36,188 bases of DNA. Origin: Candidatus Kapaibacterium sp. GTDB taxonomy: Bacteria; Bacteroidota; Ignavibacteria; Kapaibacteriales; UBA2268. The notes under the pieces are model-generated. The model had not been told where the DNA came from, searched no databases, and was given only the letters and a program-made list of their open reading frames with translations. The stretch covers positions 1 through 36,188 of the forward strand of contig JAPLFL010000102.1 of NCBI GenBank assembly GCA_026390695.1, in the 5' to 3' direction. Positions within the stretch are counted from its first letter, which is position 1; the number at the start of each line of letters is the position of its first letter. Of the stretch, positions 24,901 to 32,814 are shown piece after piece. Both the position numbers and the translations under genes were made by a program.

Positions 24901-26432
24901 ATTTCTCAACCACCGTCCTTGGCGATAATCCTGCCGATCCTACAAAAATTCAGACAAGAACCGTTAAATTTACTAACGATAATAAAGCTGCATTCCCCGA
25001 TAGTATAATTATTAATAGTTTTACAATTAGTAATGGTAATGATATTGATAATAAACCGACATGGGGTGCTAAAGGATTTAGATATGATAATTTAACTATT
25101 CTTAAACCAAATGGAACTACTGGTCAATTACCTGTTACTTTACAGCCTGGTCAATCGATTACCGTTACTGGAGATTTCTTTGCAAAGGTCGTAGGACCAG
25201 CTCAGGCTACATTGACAACTGATGCTGTTACTGCAAAAACTAATGTTACCAGTGTATGGAATGGAATTGGTTTAAATCGCGGTATTCAGGTTACAGGCGA
25301 TCAGACTACAATTTGCGCAAATGACACCAAAATACTTAAAGTTACAATAAAGAATTCTTCCGTAACTACTCTCTTGCAGCATTTAAAAGTTAAGATTACT
25401 CCTAAAAATGCTGGCACAAATGATGATAAGTATTTTACTTTCTTAACTGCTGCTGACGCAACACCTGCTGATTTGTTACCTAATACAAATGAGACTATTT
25501 CTATAAAATTCGATCCTGCCAATACAATTAGCCCTCTTATAGGTTATGCCGTAACAATTACTGTTACCTCAGATGACGATCCGAATATTATGGGAGTTAC
25601 TACCTTAACAGGTATTTCTCAGAACTTTACTCGTTCAACCACATCACAGTTTATTTCAACAACAACTAATGCAAGAATTACCAGTTTGCCTATCACAAGC
25701 GATCTAAGCAAACCACAGGCTAACTTTGTATTAGACATGCAAGCCAAAGACAATGCAAATCTTGCCCAGGTTAAACAAGTTGAAATCATCTTGTCATATC
25801 CTACCGAGTTTATGGTTCTTGATTTAAATAAATTCACATTAGGTGCAGCTCTTAATGGTTTTGCATTAAACACAAACTTAACTAAAGTTTCTATTGTAAA
25901 CGGGCTTAAGACTCACGACTTTATTTTCGATCAGAAAAATCCTGCTATATTCTTCGGTAACGGTGGAAACCTCTTCACAATAGGTGTCAGCGCCTACTTG
26001 CAGAATTATTCAAGTCTTGATGCAGCATCAAAAGGATTTACTGATACAGTAAAATGTACAATAAACATTCCAAATAATGCTTGCTTGACTGTAGCTCCTA
26101 CAAACGATAATCTTACTTTGGAACCGATTTGCGCTCATCCATACCGTGAGGTTGTTATTTCAGCCAATAGCTATTACATGAACGAAATTAATCCGAATCC
26201 GGTTAGCTCCAACGGAACCAACATTAACTTTGGCTTAGGTCTTTCAGGATTTACCGAAGTTAAGATTTACAATTCCAATGGTGAACTTGTTGCAACACCA
26301 GTTAGCAAAGAAATGAAAGCCGGTGAATATTCAATTCCTGTTCCGGTCGAATCACTCTCCAGCGGTGTTTATTCAATCCACCTGAATTCATATCCGTTCA
26401 ATGAAACAAAGAAACTTGTAATCGTAAAATAA
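21975..26432 (+). CDS. Very large secreted protein: IgGFc-binding-like N-terminus, choice-of-anchor domains, T9SS C-terminus
   Basis: The 1485-residue predicted secreted or surface protein has a strong ribosome-binding site (AAGGAG, 7 nt). Its signal peptide is residues 1-26 (LLAVFLAAAVLFPSLSNAQA). Residues ~45-430 resemble the IgGFc-binding/FCGBP-type N-terminal domain (GKDFWFTVPPCFF, LFITSPSNA, YVWGLDYYVPVMPGRKYP). Hydin/choice-of-anchor D-like beta-sandwiches follow near residues 617, 737 and 970 (YDFGHFKLGES, DFGNLAVNATNT, LDFSTTVLGDNP). A cohesin-like region lies around 1230-1370 (VEIILSYPTEFMVLDL). The C-terminus (from ~1400) is a T9SS sorting domain: NEINPNPVSSNGTNINF, LSSGVYSIHLNS. 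The role is probably adhesion or interaction with other cells or matrix; no enzymatic motif is seen. Confidence 0.85.
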   Translation: MKRFTYFLLAVFLAAAVLFPSLSNAQAKVDIEKLKKDLPHMFGSSNVGKDFWFTVPPCFFDESFGSENFIRLFITSPSNALCVVEIPGKGFYSTQQTIANDVIQFPLTPNDAQPYVKKGNEPYYPEKVYTGAGVHVFSEAPLVVYVAVRYHYTSDSWLCVPTASFGKEYIVASYGDMTAMFPSYTLPSLSGCVAAYDDTKVRFTLGGNPKSVTAGGLLPLQSANVNLNKGDVWMISSKGPDADLTGSKFAANKPIGVVSGNQCTNIPTDNQWCDYTAEMDLPTYVWGLDYYVPVMPGRKYPPLMRIFGKDPGTSFYRDGNMIGTVTAVPGLMGKGWFEQRLHPMGIKPHSVTVSGTAPIGVVEYNTGVQEDGYPLPNSDPFECVISPIQQYQKEITFCTPGLRGNFGFPENNLNVVYETNQYGYMPDDMMFAKVESGAFQWQQFNQKYPGIDEKFTKLQQPGDRQYALKLVRLPGDGVYKVKANKPFAAYAFGFGWCDSYGHPTSFALIDQEHPDTNAPDPRWTPRCTGNVDNGTVTDMPDDDSVRSNLARIDFLIDSSFNYDFQYKDFIPGQTRTTTWQLNVIDPLSEARAFIRFSDRRGNDTVIVINYYPPKVQITPDMYDFGHFKLGESKTMDFLATNLSDKGPLVVTRLPLAHGDQNFIITNITPALPAIIPPLGQLTFKVRFTAVKEGTFQDSIAITDDSCYFFQQSFVQASVGVPVIIVGNTAGLQYDADFGNLAVNATNTLPIPVRNTGNAPLTVTGHSNLPGGSAYKIIWGADGEPTAATPWVIMPNTQKGFMVSFTPPATMNYKDQITFYSDAQTIDSIAPLNGNGIQAGLNANNYNWKNRHIDRASDPRPAYGIDAGDPPAIVLEATGNKDVVITDIVGFTNPSINKSGFEFPNGDIYVDGSGNFQLSKTIKIPKGETFTIPVKFHPTAVGPYEVRFHYKSDAISDPESFLKGVGILGELTTNDLDFSTTVLGDNPADPTKIQTRTVKFTNDNKAAFPDSIIINSFTISNGNDIDNKPTWGAKGFRYDNLTILKPNGTTGQLPVTLQPGQSITVTGDFFAKVVGPAQATLTTDAVTAKTNVTSVWNGIGLNRGIQVTGDQTTICANDTKILKVTIKNSSVTTLLQHLKVKITPKNAGTNDDKYFTFLTAADATPADLLPNTNETISIKFDPANTISPLIGYAVTITVTSDDDPNIMGVTTLTGISQNFTRSTTSQFISTTTNARITSLPITSDLSKPQANFVLDMQAKDNANLAQVKQVEIILSYPTEFMVLDLNKFTLGAALNGFALNTNLTKVSIVNGLKTHDFIFDQKNPAIFFGNGGNLFTIGVSAYLQNYSSLDAASKGFTDTVKCTINIPNNACLTVAPTNDNLTLEPICAHPYREVVISANSYYMNEINPNPVSSNGTNINFGLGLSGFTEVKIYNSNGELVATPVSKEMKAGEYSIPVPVESLSSGVYSIHLNSYPFNETKKLVIVK

Positions 26433-26450
26433 TATCAAGTTAGACAATAT

Positions 26451-26483
26451 AAAAAAGGCTGCCCTCAAAAGCAGCCTTTTTTT
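26451..26483 (+). terminator. Rho-independent terminator after the 1485-residue T9SS gene
   Basis: The stem AAAAAAGGCTGC / GCAGCCTTTTTT has 12 pairs and an 8-nt loop, followed by a T-run. It begins 19 bp after the stop codon and is a textbook hairpin. Confidence 0.92.
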
Positions 26484-26563
26484 ATATAATTTTAAGCCTT
26501 AAATATATGATAAATTTCTTAATTTGCAATCAATAATATTGTTAAACTAAAAAAATATAAAAA

Positions 26564-27754
26564 TTGAAAGACATAAAAAATTACTCTATGGATACAGTAG
26601 CTGTCCATGCAGGTATTGGTGAATATGAATTCGGAGCTGTAATCCCACCGATTTTCCAAACAAGCACTTTTAAATTTAATTGCGCTGATCAAGGAGCCAG
26701 ACTATTTAAAGGCGAAGAAGACGGATATATCTATACCCGAATGCGTAATCCCACTATTGAAGCAATGGAAAAATCCATCGCAGCATTAGAAGGCGGTGCG
26801 TTTGCTTTAGGATGTGCAAGCGGAATGGCTGCCATTCACACATTGTTTGCCGTTTTACTTGATTCTGGATCGCACGTTGTATGTTCGGAATCAGTTTATG
26901 GTCCAACTACTACTCTACTTAATTCATATCTCGCAAAATTCGGAGTAGAAGCTACTTTTGTTGATACTACAAAAGCTGAGAATGTGCTAAACGCAATGAA
27001 AATCAATACAAAATTAGTCTTTATCGAAACACCCGGCAATCCTACACTCGTTATGAGTGATATAGCAGCCATAGCAGATATTGCACATCATGCCGGTGCA
27101 AAACTTGCAGTTGACAATACATTTATGAGCCCTGTGCTGCAGCAGCCATTCAAGTATGGTGCTGATTATAGTGTACACAGCTTAACAAAATTTTTGAACG
27201 GCCATGCCGATGTTGTTGGCGGAGTTATTGTATTAAAAGATGCTGCTGAATACCCGCTATTCCGAAAAACACTTAATCATTTTGGCGGAGTAATAGATCC
27301 CTTCAATTCTTTTTTGGTGCATCGCGGAATAAAAACACTTGCAATCAGAATGCAAAAACATTGCGAGAATGCCATTGAAATTGCCAATTTCTTAGAAAGC
27401 CACCCATTGATTGAGTGGGTTAATTTCCCCGGCTTAAAAAGCCACCCACAGTACGAAATAGGCTTAAAACAAATGAATGGCTTTGGCGGAATGATTGCCA
27501 TGGAGCTGAAAGGCGGAGTTGAAGCAGGAAAAACATTACTTGATAACTTAAAATTGTGGCAATTAGCCGTCAGCCTTGGCGGAGTTGAATCATTAATTCA
27601 GCATCCTGCATCGATGACTCATGCCAGTATGAACGCAGATGTTCGTCGTCAGGCTAATATAACAGATGGTTTGGTAAGAGTATCCGTAGGTATCGAAAAT
27701 GCCAAAGACCTGATTGATGACCTGAAGCAGGCTCTGGAATTAATTACGAATTAA
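26564..27754 (+). CDS. Methionine gamma-lyase / cystathionine gamma-lyase family PLP enzyme
   Basis: This is a Cys/Met-metabolism PLP enzyme of 396 residues, the normal length. Family marks are TVAVHAG at 11-17, YIYTRMRNPT at 55-64, CASGMAAI at 84-91 and the PLP lysine K209 in SVHSLTKFLNGH. Such enzymes cleave methionine to methanethiol, 2-oxobutyrate and ammonia, or cleave cystathionine. The residue equivalent to the methionine-specific Cys116 of Pseudomonas methionine gamma-lyase (VYG-C) is Pro here (VYGPT), so the substrate is uncertain. The start is TTG at 26564; an in-frame ATG at 26588 would still give a full domain. Neither has a Shine-Dalgarno sequence. It is transcribed alone after a strong terminator. 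Confidence 0.88.
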   Translation: MKDIKNYSMDTVAVHAGIGEYEFGAVIPPIFQTSTFKFNCADQGARLFKGEEDGYIYTRMRNPTIEAMEKSIAALEGGAFALGCASGMAAIHTLFAVLLDSGSHVVCSESVYGPTTTLLNSYLAKFGVEATFVDTTKAENVLNAMKINTKLVFIETPGNPTLVMSDIAAIADIAHHAGAKLAVDNTFMSPVLQQPFKYGADYSVHSLTKFLNGHADVVGGVIVLKDAAEYPLFRKTLNHFGGVIDPFNSFLVHRGIKTLAIRMQKHCENAIEIANFLESHPLIEWVNFPGLKSHPQYEIGLKQMNGFGGMIAMELKGGVEAGKTLLDNLKLWQLAVSLGGVESLIQHPASMTHASMNADVRRQANITDGLVRVSVGIENAKDLIDDLKQALELITN

Positions 27755-27766
27755 AAAAAATCATCA

Positions 27767-27808
27767 TTCGGCTTCGCTCATTGTTTATTAGCATAGAGCG
27801 GAGTCGAA
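27767..27808. terminator. Stem-loop between convergent genes
   Basis: TTCGGCTTCGCTC (27767-27779) pairs with GAGCGGAGTCGAA (27796-27808) over 13 positions, two of them G-U, around a 16-nt loop. It lies between the converging PLP-enzyme and histidine-kinase genes. There is no clear T-run on the plus side. It resembles a widespread palindromic repeat unit and may stop transcription from one or both sides. Confidence 0.5.
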
Positions 27809-27843
27809 CTGAATTGTAATTAATTCTTAATCTATTTATCAAA

Positions 27844-30174
27844 TCATGTCAAAGTAAAATAAAACGTCGTTCCATTATCTACTTCGCTTTCAAGCCATAT
27901 CTTACCATTATACTTTTCGATATATTCTTTGCACAGCAATAGACCTAAACCGGTGCTCGGTTCGTTTTCGGTACCTTTACGGGAGACTCTCTCATCAATT
28001 TTGAATAATTTACCTTTTAATTCATCATTGATTCCAATTCCACTGTCTTTAACATAGATTTTTTGATGAGAATCAGAATTAAACGAGCTGATACCGATTT
28101 CAATTTCGCCGCCCCGATGAGTAAATTTAATGGCATTTGATATTAAATTTCTGAAAACCGTGTTAATCATATTATAATCGGCCGCTATTTCAAATTTTTC
28201 CGGTATTTTATTATAAATTTTTATATTCTTTTGTTTTGCAAATTCATTTAAAAGATAGATATTTTCGTTAACAATATGAAATAAAATCCAGAGGTCGGGT
28301 TCAAATTCGGTAATCCCACGCTGCATTCTTGACCATTCTAAGAGATTCTCAAGCAATTTATAAAGATTATCGGCAGAATCTTTCATATTGATACTCAATT
28401 CTTTAAGTTCATGAATCGAGATGTCGCTAATATTATCTGCAAACAACTTTGTAATCCCGAGGAAGCCAGAAAAGGGGGATTTTAAATCATGTGCGATGAT
28501 AGAGAAGAATTTATCTTTGACAGCTAATGTTTCTTTAAGGTTAGCTTCGGATTGGGTAATCGCCTCTAACAATGAATTATTCTCATATAGATTGATTTCA
28601 ATATTTTCTTTTGAAATAACGAGATCATTATATAGATTTTTTAGTTTTTCCTCAGCTTCTTTCCTATCTGTTATGTCAATTAAGGTGCCATCGAGAATAT
28701 TGTCATTTAGAACAATACTCATTAAAACGAATTTATCATTTCCATTGCTTGTAAGCATAGATGTTTCATAATTTTCTACTTTGCCATTTTGTTTCAATAG
28801 CTCCATTAGCCGATCTCTTTGCTCGGGAAATTTATAAGCAAACAAAGAACCTTTAGATTTTATTTCATTAAAAGAACTAAATTCAAAAGTTTTCAAAACA
28901 GAATTATTTACATAAAGTATATCACCTTGTACATTAGACCTAAACACGCCGACAAGGGAAGTTTCGACAATATTTCGATACTTTTCTTCGGACTGGGATA
29001 ATGCCAATTCAGTTATCTTTTTTTCTTCGATAACAAGTTCCAGAGTCAGGTTTTTATTGTTTAGTTCATTAGTACGTTCATTAACTAAAAATTCCATTTG
29101 CTCGCTATATTTCTTCACTGAGGCAATCATTTCATTGAAAACCGTGGCTAATTGCTGCAATTCTCCCGCACCACTATTAATTTCCACAAGAACGTCTTTA
29201 TCGCCCGCAGCAATTTTCTTGGAAGCATTAGCTAAAATATCAATCTGTTTGATGACAGATCTTTTGGAAATTATCCAAGCAAGAATCACAGCTCCTGCAA
29301 GACAGCAAATCAAGCCAAAAAAATCATTTATTAATATTTCATTAGTCTGCTTTTCAAGATATTTTTTTGAAACTCCGATTCCAATTAACAAACTTCCATT
29401 TGATTTAGGAACATGAATATATCTATACAAGCGACTAATACTGTCAATACCTAAAACTTCAACAAATTTTTCATTATTAGGATTATTAAATATGAATGCA
29501 GTCCAGGCACCTGAAATCCTTCCAATGTAACTTTCTGCACTTAGATTTCGAGCTAATATTACGCCATTTCTATCGATAAGATTAATAACGCCATCTGGAG
29601 GAAGTTTGATATTAGCTAACAAGTTCTGAAAGTAATCTAAGTTCATAGCGACGTAAATTGCCGGTAATGTCGAACTTTCTGGAAGATTATTCAGAGGTAA
29701 AGCCATATTAATACCTGGCTTTTTAGTTAACTTCCCTATTTGGAAATCTCCTATAACAAATTTTCTTTCGTTCTGCAAACGTTTGAACCATGGCTTGTCG
29801 TTACTATAAACTGGTGAAGTTAATTTGATAGCTGAAGCAATATTTAAACCGGCACTGTCGGTTAAACCGATATTATTGTAGTAATTGCATTTCTTTTTCA
29901 CATTTTCAAAAAGGGAGGAAATACCTGAAGTATTCAATTCCCTTACTTCTTTTGAAAGCGCAAGGACATTCAGAGTTTGTTTTGTGGATTCAATATACTC
30001 TTCGAAATTATTGGCTGTGAGGTCTGCAATGGCTGTTGCATCGGATTGAAGGTCAGAAAACTTACGTTGATAATCATCTTTAATATGAAACATCATTAAA
30101 ATAAAAACAGGAAGAATACTCAACATAGTTAAAAGGATCAATCTGGTTCTTATTCCAAATTTAAATGATTTCAT
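27844..30174 (-). CDS. Membrane sensor histidine kinase (CACHE-HAMP-PAS-HisKA-HATPase)
   Basis: The 776-residue inner-membrane sensor has TM1 at ~11-29 and a long periplasmic double-CACHE-like region (~32-280; PWFKRLQNERKFVIGDFQIG, GVINLIDRNGVILA). TM2 is at ~284-303. HAMP (~304-360) and a coiled coil follow. A PAS domain (~397-503) begins SEEKYRNIVETSLVGVF and ends LIDITDRKEAE. In the kinase core, the phospho-accepting H562 lies in FFSIIAHDLKSP, the N-box is NLISNAIKFT, the G1 box is VKDSGIGI and the G2 box is STGLGLLLCKEY. There is no receiver domain and no response regulator in the window, so it is an orphan. It starts 21 bp after the FabL-like gene ends and is probably cotranscribed with it. 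CACHE domains usually bind small metabolites; the ligand is unknown. Confidence 0.92.
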   Translation of the reverse strand: MKSFKFGIRTRLILLTMLSILPVFILMMFHIKDDYQRKFSDLQSDATAIADLTANNFEEYIESTKQTLNVLALSKEVRELNTSGISSLFENVKKKCNYYNNIGLTDSAGLNIASAIKLTSPVYSNDKPWFKRLQNERKFVIGDFQIGKLTKKPGINMALPLNNLPESSTLPAIYVAMNLDYFQNLLANIKLPPDGVINLIDRNGVILARNLSAESYIGRISGAWTAFIFNNPNNEKFVEVLGIDSISRLYRYIHVPKSNGSLLIGIGVSKKYLEKQTNEILINDFFGLICCLAGAVILAWIISKRSVIKQIDILANASKKIAAGDKDVLVEINSGAGELQQLATVFNEMIASVKKYSEQMEFLVNERTNELNNKNLTLELVIEEKKITELALSQSEEKYRNIVETSLVGVFRSNVQGDILYVNNSVLKTFEFSSFNEIKSKGSLFAYKFPEQRDRLMELLKQNGKVENYETSMLTSNGNDKFVLMSIVLNDNILDGTLIDITDRKEAEEKLKNLYNDLVISKENIEINLYENNSLLEAITQSEANLKETLAVKDKFFSIIAHDLKSPFSGFLGITKLFADNISDISIHELKELSINMKDSADNLYKLLENLLEWSRMQRGITEFEPDLWILFHIVNENIYLLNEFAKQKNIKIYNKIPEKFEIAADYNMINTVFRNLISNAIKFTHRGGEIEIGISSFNSDSHQKIYVKDSGIGINDELKGKLFKIDERVSRKGTENEPSTGLGLLLCKEYIEKYNGKIWLESEVDNGTTFYFTLT

Positions 30175-30195
30175 AATATACTATTCAATAAAAAA

Positions 30196-31005
30196 TTATT
30201 GTTCTATAAAATTCAAAATACCTTCTCCTCCATCAACTTTAATTGTAGCACCGGTAATCCAATAGAATTTTTCGTCGGCAAGCATTGAAATTGCTTTGGC
30301 AACGTCTTCGGGCAAAGTATTTCGTCCAAATGGATTGTGTTGCTTGGAACTATCCAGCATATTTGTAAATCCTGGAATCTTCTGAGCCGCAGGAGTATCG
30401 GTTAAGCCTGCCATTATTGCATTCGTTGTGATTTTATAAGGAGCAAGTTCGACAGCAATTTGCCGGACATAAGCTTCTAATGCAGCTTTTGCTGCAGAAA
30501 TAGCGCCATAATTCTGCATTGCCCGCTCCGATCCAATGCTGCTTAATGCAAAGATTCTTGAATTTTCTGCTAATAGTCTTTCATAAAATAAATCCTGTGT
30601 CCAATACAGCAAACTGTTTGCCATTACGTCCATAGTCATTTCAACACCTCTTTTATTGATTCTGTCATCAATATTTTCTGCAAAAAAAGGTTTGATCGCA
30701 CCGAATGCGAGGGAATGGAGTAATACTCTTAGTTCGGAACCTTCGTGGTCATTCAGATTAGCTTTAATTTTCTGAATAAGTTCTTTTCGGTTGGTTTCAT
30801 CAGCGGCATTTGCATTATAAAAAATAGCTCTTGCACCCAACATTTCAAGGCTGGCACGAAATTCTTCAGCTTTCTTTTTATTTGAGCCCATATCAAGGTG
30901 GACTCCAATTATATTGTACCCTAATTTTGCAAGCTCAATTGCAGTTGCGCGTCCGAATCCACTTGAAACTCCGAGTATCAGTGCGTAAAGGTTTCTATCT
31001 TTCAT
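30196..31005 (-). CDS. fabL: Enoyl-ACP reductase, FabL-like SDR
   Basis: The 269-residue cytoplasmic short-chain dehydrogenase would catalyse the last reduction of the fatty-acid elongation cycle. The nucleotide-binding loop GVSSGFGRATA is at 12-22. The catalytic pair is Y166 and K173 with six residues between them (NYGAISAAKAALEAYVR). This Y-x6-K spacing is typical of enoyl-ACP reductases, in contrast to Y-x3-K of ordinary SDRs. SSIGSERAMQNY, IAVELAPYKITTNAI, GLTDTPA and the ending TIKVDGG follow the FabL pattern closely. FabL enzymes use NADPH and resist triclosan; that property is family knowledge, not seen here. It is first in a probable two-gene operon with the histidine kinase and divergent from the CueP-like gene. 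Confidence 0.82.
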   Translation of the reverse strand: MKDRNLYALILGVSSGFGRATAIELAKLGYNIIGVHLDMGSNKKKAEEFRASLEMLGARAIFYNANAADETNRKELIQKIKANLNDHEGSELRVLLHSLAFGAIKPFFAENIDDRINKRGVEMTMDVMANSLLYWTQDLFYERLLAENSRIFALSSIGSERAMQNYGAISAAKAALEAYVRQIAVELAPYKITTNAIMAGLTDTPAAQKIPGFTNMLDSSKQHNPFGRNTLPEDVAKAISMLADEKFYWITGATIKVDGGEGILNFIEQ

Positions 31006-31104
31006 TTTATCCTAAATTTATTTTATAATTATTGTTGATTTATTAATTTATTAACGTCATTAATTAAAAATTATTGTTTTATTATTAAAATTTTACCTCT
31101 ATTT

Positions 31105-31127
31105 GATAAAATAAGTTTTATTTTATC
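31105..31127. promoter_or_regulatory. AT-rich 10-bp inverted repeat between divergent genes
   Basis: GATAAAATAA and TTATTTTATC are perfect reverse complements around GTT. The site lies 48 bp before the CueP-like ATG and about 100 bp before the fabL start, so it could be an operator for one or both. A pure AT palindrome can also arise by chance in this AT-rich gap. Confidence 0.3.
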
Positions 31128-31174
31128 TCGTCTTAAAAAAAGATCAATTATTTACAACTTTTATAGGTTAAAAT

Positions 31175-31717
31175 ATGAATTATATCTCAATTTTAATGGT
31201 TTTTGCAAGTTTACTTTTTACAGGTTGCCCCAATACCAATGATCCAAATTATGACACTGATTATAATACGATTAGTGGTATGGATCTAATGACTGCAATT
31301 GCAAAAGCAAATGAATGGCATTATTCCGAACCTAAAATTTCAAGTAATATAGATACTTACAATTTAAATATAATCTTCCCAGACGGAAGAAAAATATCCA
31401 AAGTCCTTCCTTCAGATTCCATGTATATTGCAATTGCACCATATATTACAAAGACTCATGATTGTGCGATTCATAATCCGGGTTCTTGCCAGGGTGAGCA
31501 AGTGAATGTAACTATGCACTTTAAAATAACCGACAATGCTAATAAAGCAATTTATGACAGTGATATTCAGACATTAAAGAACGGTTTTGCGGAATTTTGG
31601 CTACCCCGTGATAAAAATCTGACAATTTTAGTTACTTATGCTGGGAAGTCAGCAACTCAGTCAGTTAAAACTGATCATAATTGTAATACATGTATAACAA
31701 CTATGAAGTTAAATTAA
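31175..31717 (+). CDS. CueP-family copper-binding lipoprotein
   Basis: The 180-residue envelope protein has a short signal peptide ending LFTGC, so lipidation at C18 is likely (Phe at -3 is slightly unusual). The core follows the CueP family: MYIAIAPYITKTHDC, C97 and C105 (HDCAIHNPGSC), VTMHFKITDNANK, GFAEFWLPRDKNL, and the ending CNTCITTMKL with C170 and C173. In Salmonella, periplasmic CueP binds copper and supplies it to superoxide dismutase; the cysteines are the metal ligands. The extra lipid anchor would tether it to a membrane. It is followed after 19 bp by an HgdC-like ATPase gene. No CueR or CopA homologue is in the window. The start has only a weak AGG in front. Confidence 0.8.
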   Translation: MNYISILMVFASLLFTGCPNTNDPNYDTDYNTISGMDLMTAIAKANEWHYSEPKISSNIDTYNLNIIFPDGRKISKVLPSDSMYIAIAPYITKTHDCAIHNPGSCQGEQVNVTMHFKITDNANKAIYDSDIQTLKNGFAEFWLPRDKNLTILVTYAGKSATQSVKTDHNCNTCITTMKLN

Positions 31718-31736
31718 TTCCAAAACTAATAAATTT

Positions 31737-32504
31737 ATGAATAGATTTTTCCTCGGTCTTGATATTGGTTCATCATATACAAAATACATTATTATAGATA
31801 ATTTTAAAAATATTGTTTATGAAAATTTTTCTAAATCCTTGACACGCAATAAGAATATTGAACAAAATATCAGAAATCATATTCAGGAAAATTTTGAAAT
31901 TTGTCAAACCGGCGTTACAGGATACGGCAGAAACCATTATAGCCAATCATCGGTTGTAAAGACTGAACTTTATTGCGCATCCAAAGCCATGTCTGAGCTT
32001 TATAATTATGAGAAGATGATTGTTGATATTGGAGGAGAGGATATTAAAATTATCAAGAGTGCTGCCGGTGGTAAAGTAATTGATTTTTATATGAACTCCA
32101 AATGTGCTGCCGGAACTGGTGCATTTATTAGCGAAACTGCCGAGCGTGCCGAAATAAATATTTCCGAAATGAGTGAATTGGCCTCAAAATCTAAAATAAA
32201 CCGCGAACTTAATAGTTTTTGCACTGTTTTTGCTAAAACCGAAATTATGCAATGGATTTTTGATAAAGTGGAGCCCGAAGATATTGCAAAGGGAATTTAC
32301 ATCTCAACAATTAAGCGAATAATAAAAAATAAAATAGACTATAATCTTCCCATTTTTTTAATTGGTGGAGTTGCCGAATATCATCCATATATAAGAAATG
32401 TAATGTCCGAATTAATCGGCAAGGAAGTTGTAATCCCGGATAAGCCTCAGTTCATCAATGCTTATGGAGCAGCATTATTTGCAATCGAATCCTTTAATTT
32501 ATAA
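31737..32504 (+). CDS. BadF/BadG/HgdC-type activator ATPase with [4Fe-4S] cysteines
   Basis: The 255-residue cytoplasmic ASKHA-fold ATPase has the phosphate-1 motif FLGLDIGSSYTKY at 5-17 and the phosphate-2 motif IVDIGGED at 95-102 (relatives usually have GGQD). The adenosine motif is IFLIGGVAEY. The cluster cysteines C123 (SKCAAGTGAF) and C162 (FCTVFAKTE) are conserved, so a homodimer could hold one [4Fe-4S] cluster as in HgdC. In known systems the activator donates an ATP-driven electron to a 2-hydroxyacyl-CoA dehydratase or benzoyl-CoA reductase. No such partner lies here; the upstream neighbour is the CueP-like gene. Single-domain activators also occur beside double-cubane-cluster proteins. 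The partner is unknown. Confidence 0.88.
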   Translation: MNRFFLGLDIGSSYTKYIIIDNFKNIVYENFSKSLTRNKNIEQNIRNHIQENFEICQTGVTGYGRNHYSQSSVVKTELYCASKAMSELYNYEKMIVDIGGEDIKIIKSAAGGKVIDFYMNSKCAAGTGAFISETAERAEINISEMSELASKSKINRELNSFCTVFAKTEIMQWIFDKVEPEDIAKGIYISTIKRIIKNKIDYNLPIFLIGGVAEYHPYIRNVMSELIGKEVVIPDKPQFINAYGAALFAIESFNL

Positions 32505-32518
32505 TAATACCGGACGTT

Positions 32519-32659
32519 CTAAAAACACAAGTTTGACAGTCCTTCCCTCACATGCAACTGTGTCAAAACCATCAAATTCTGAGTTTCCGACAGCTCGCTC
32601 AGCTTATTATCCCAAATTACGCAGTTGGCTCTGATATTTGGTGTAACTCGACTATTTCC
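32519..32659 (-). pseudogene. Possible leucine-rich gene remnant
   Basis: The minus strand is open through this stretch and ends in TAG at 32519. It reads RVTPNIRANCVIWDNKLSEL, then SETQNLMVLTQLHVREGLSN. The spacing L..LSE.QNL.VLTQL.V resembles leucine-rich repeats, but no start codon or complete repeat is present. It could be a chance open frame. Confidence 0.25.
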
Positions 32660-32674
32660 ATACACCTTCCCTTC

Positions 32675-32692
32675 CCCTTCCTCAAGGAAGGG
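32675..32692. repeat. Hairpin CCCTTCCT-CA-AGGAAGGG
   Basis: Perfect 8-bp arms around a 2-nt loop. It lies in a cluster of short palindromes between hgdC-like and the next gene. Confidence 0.7.
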
Positions 32693-32749
32693 ATTAATAA
32701 TCCCAGATTAAGCATTAGAAAGTTCGTAATAATCTGAATATTAGTGTAG

Positions 32750-32769
32750 GGGCATGGCTTGCCGTGCCC
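32750..32769. repeat. Hairpin GGGCATGGC-TT-GCCGTGCCC
   Basis: Nine-base arms with one T-G position form a G/C-rich stem in AT-rich DNA. The sequence is typical of dispersed palindromic repeats. Confidence 0.7.
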
Positions 32770-32797
32770 TCTTTGTATAAGATATATATTTGTAGAT

Positions 32798-32814
32798 GCG
32801 GGTTCTGAACCCGC
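32798..32814. repeat. Hairpin GCGGGTTC-T-GAACCCGC
   Basis: Perfect 8-bp arms with one central base, 28 bp to the right of the previous hairpin. The pair probably forms one dispersed repeat unit. Confidence 0.75.

Noticed and set aside
28421-29416. Several plus-strand ORFs within the histidine-kinase gene
   Set aside because: All are antisense shadows of a gene with complete, ordered kinase motifs.
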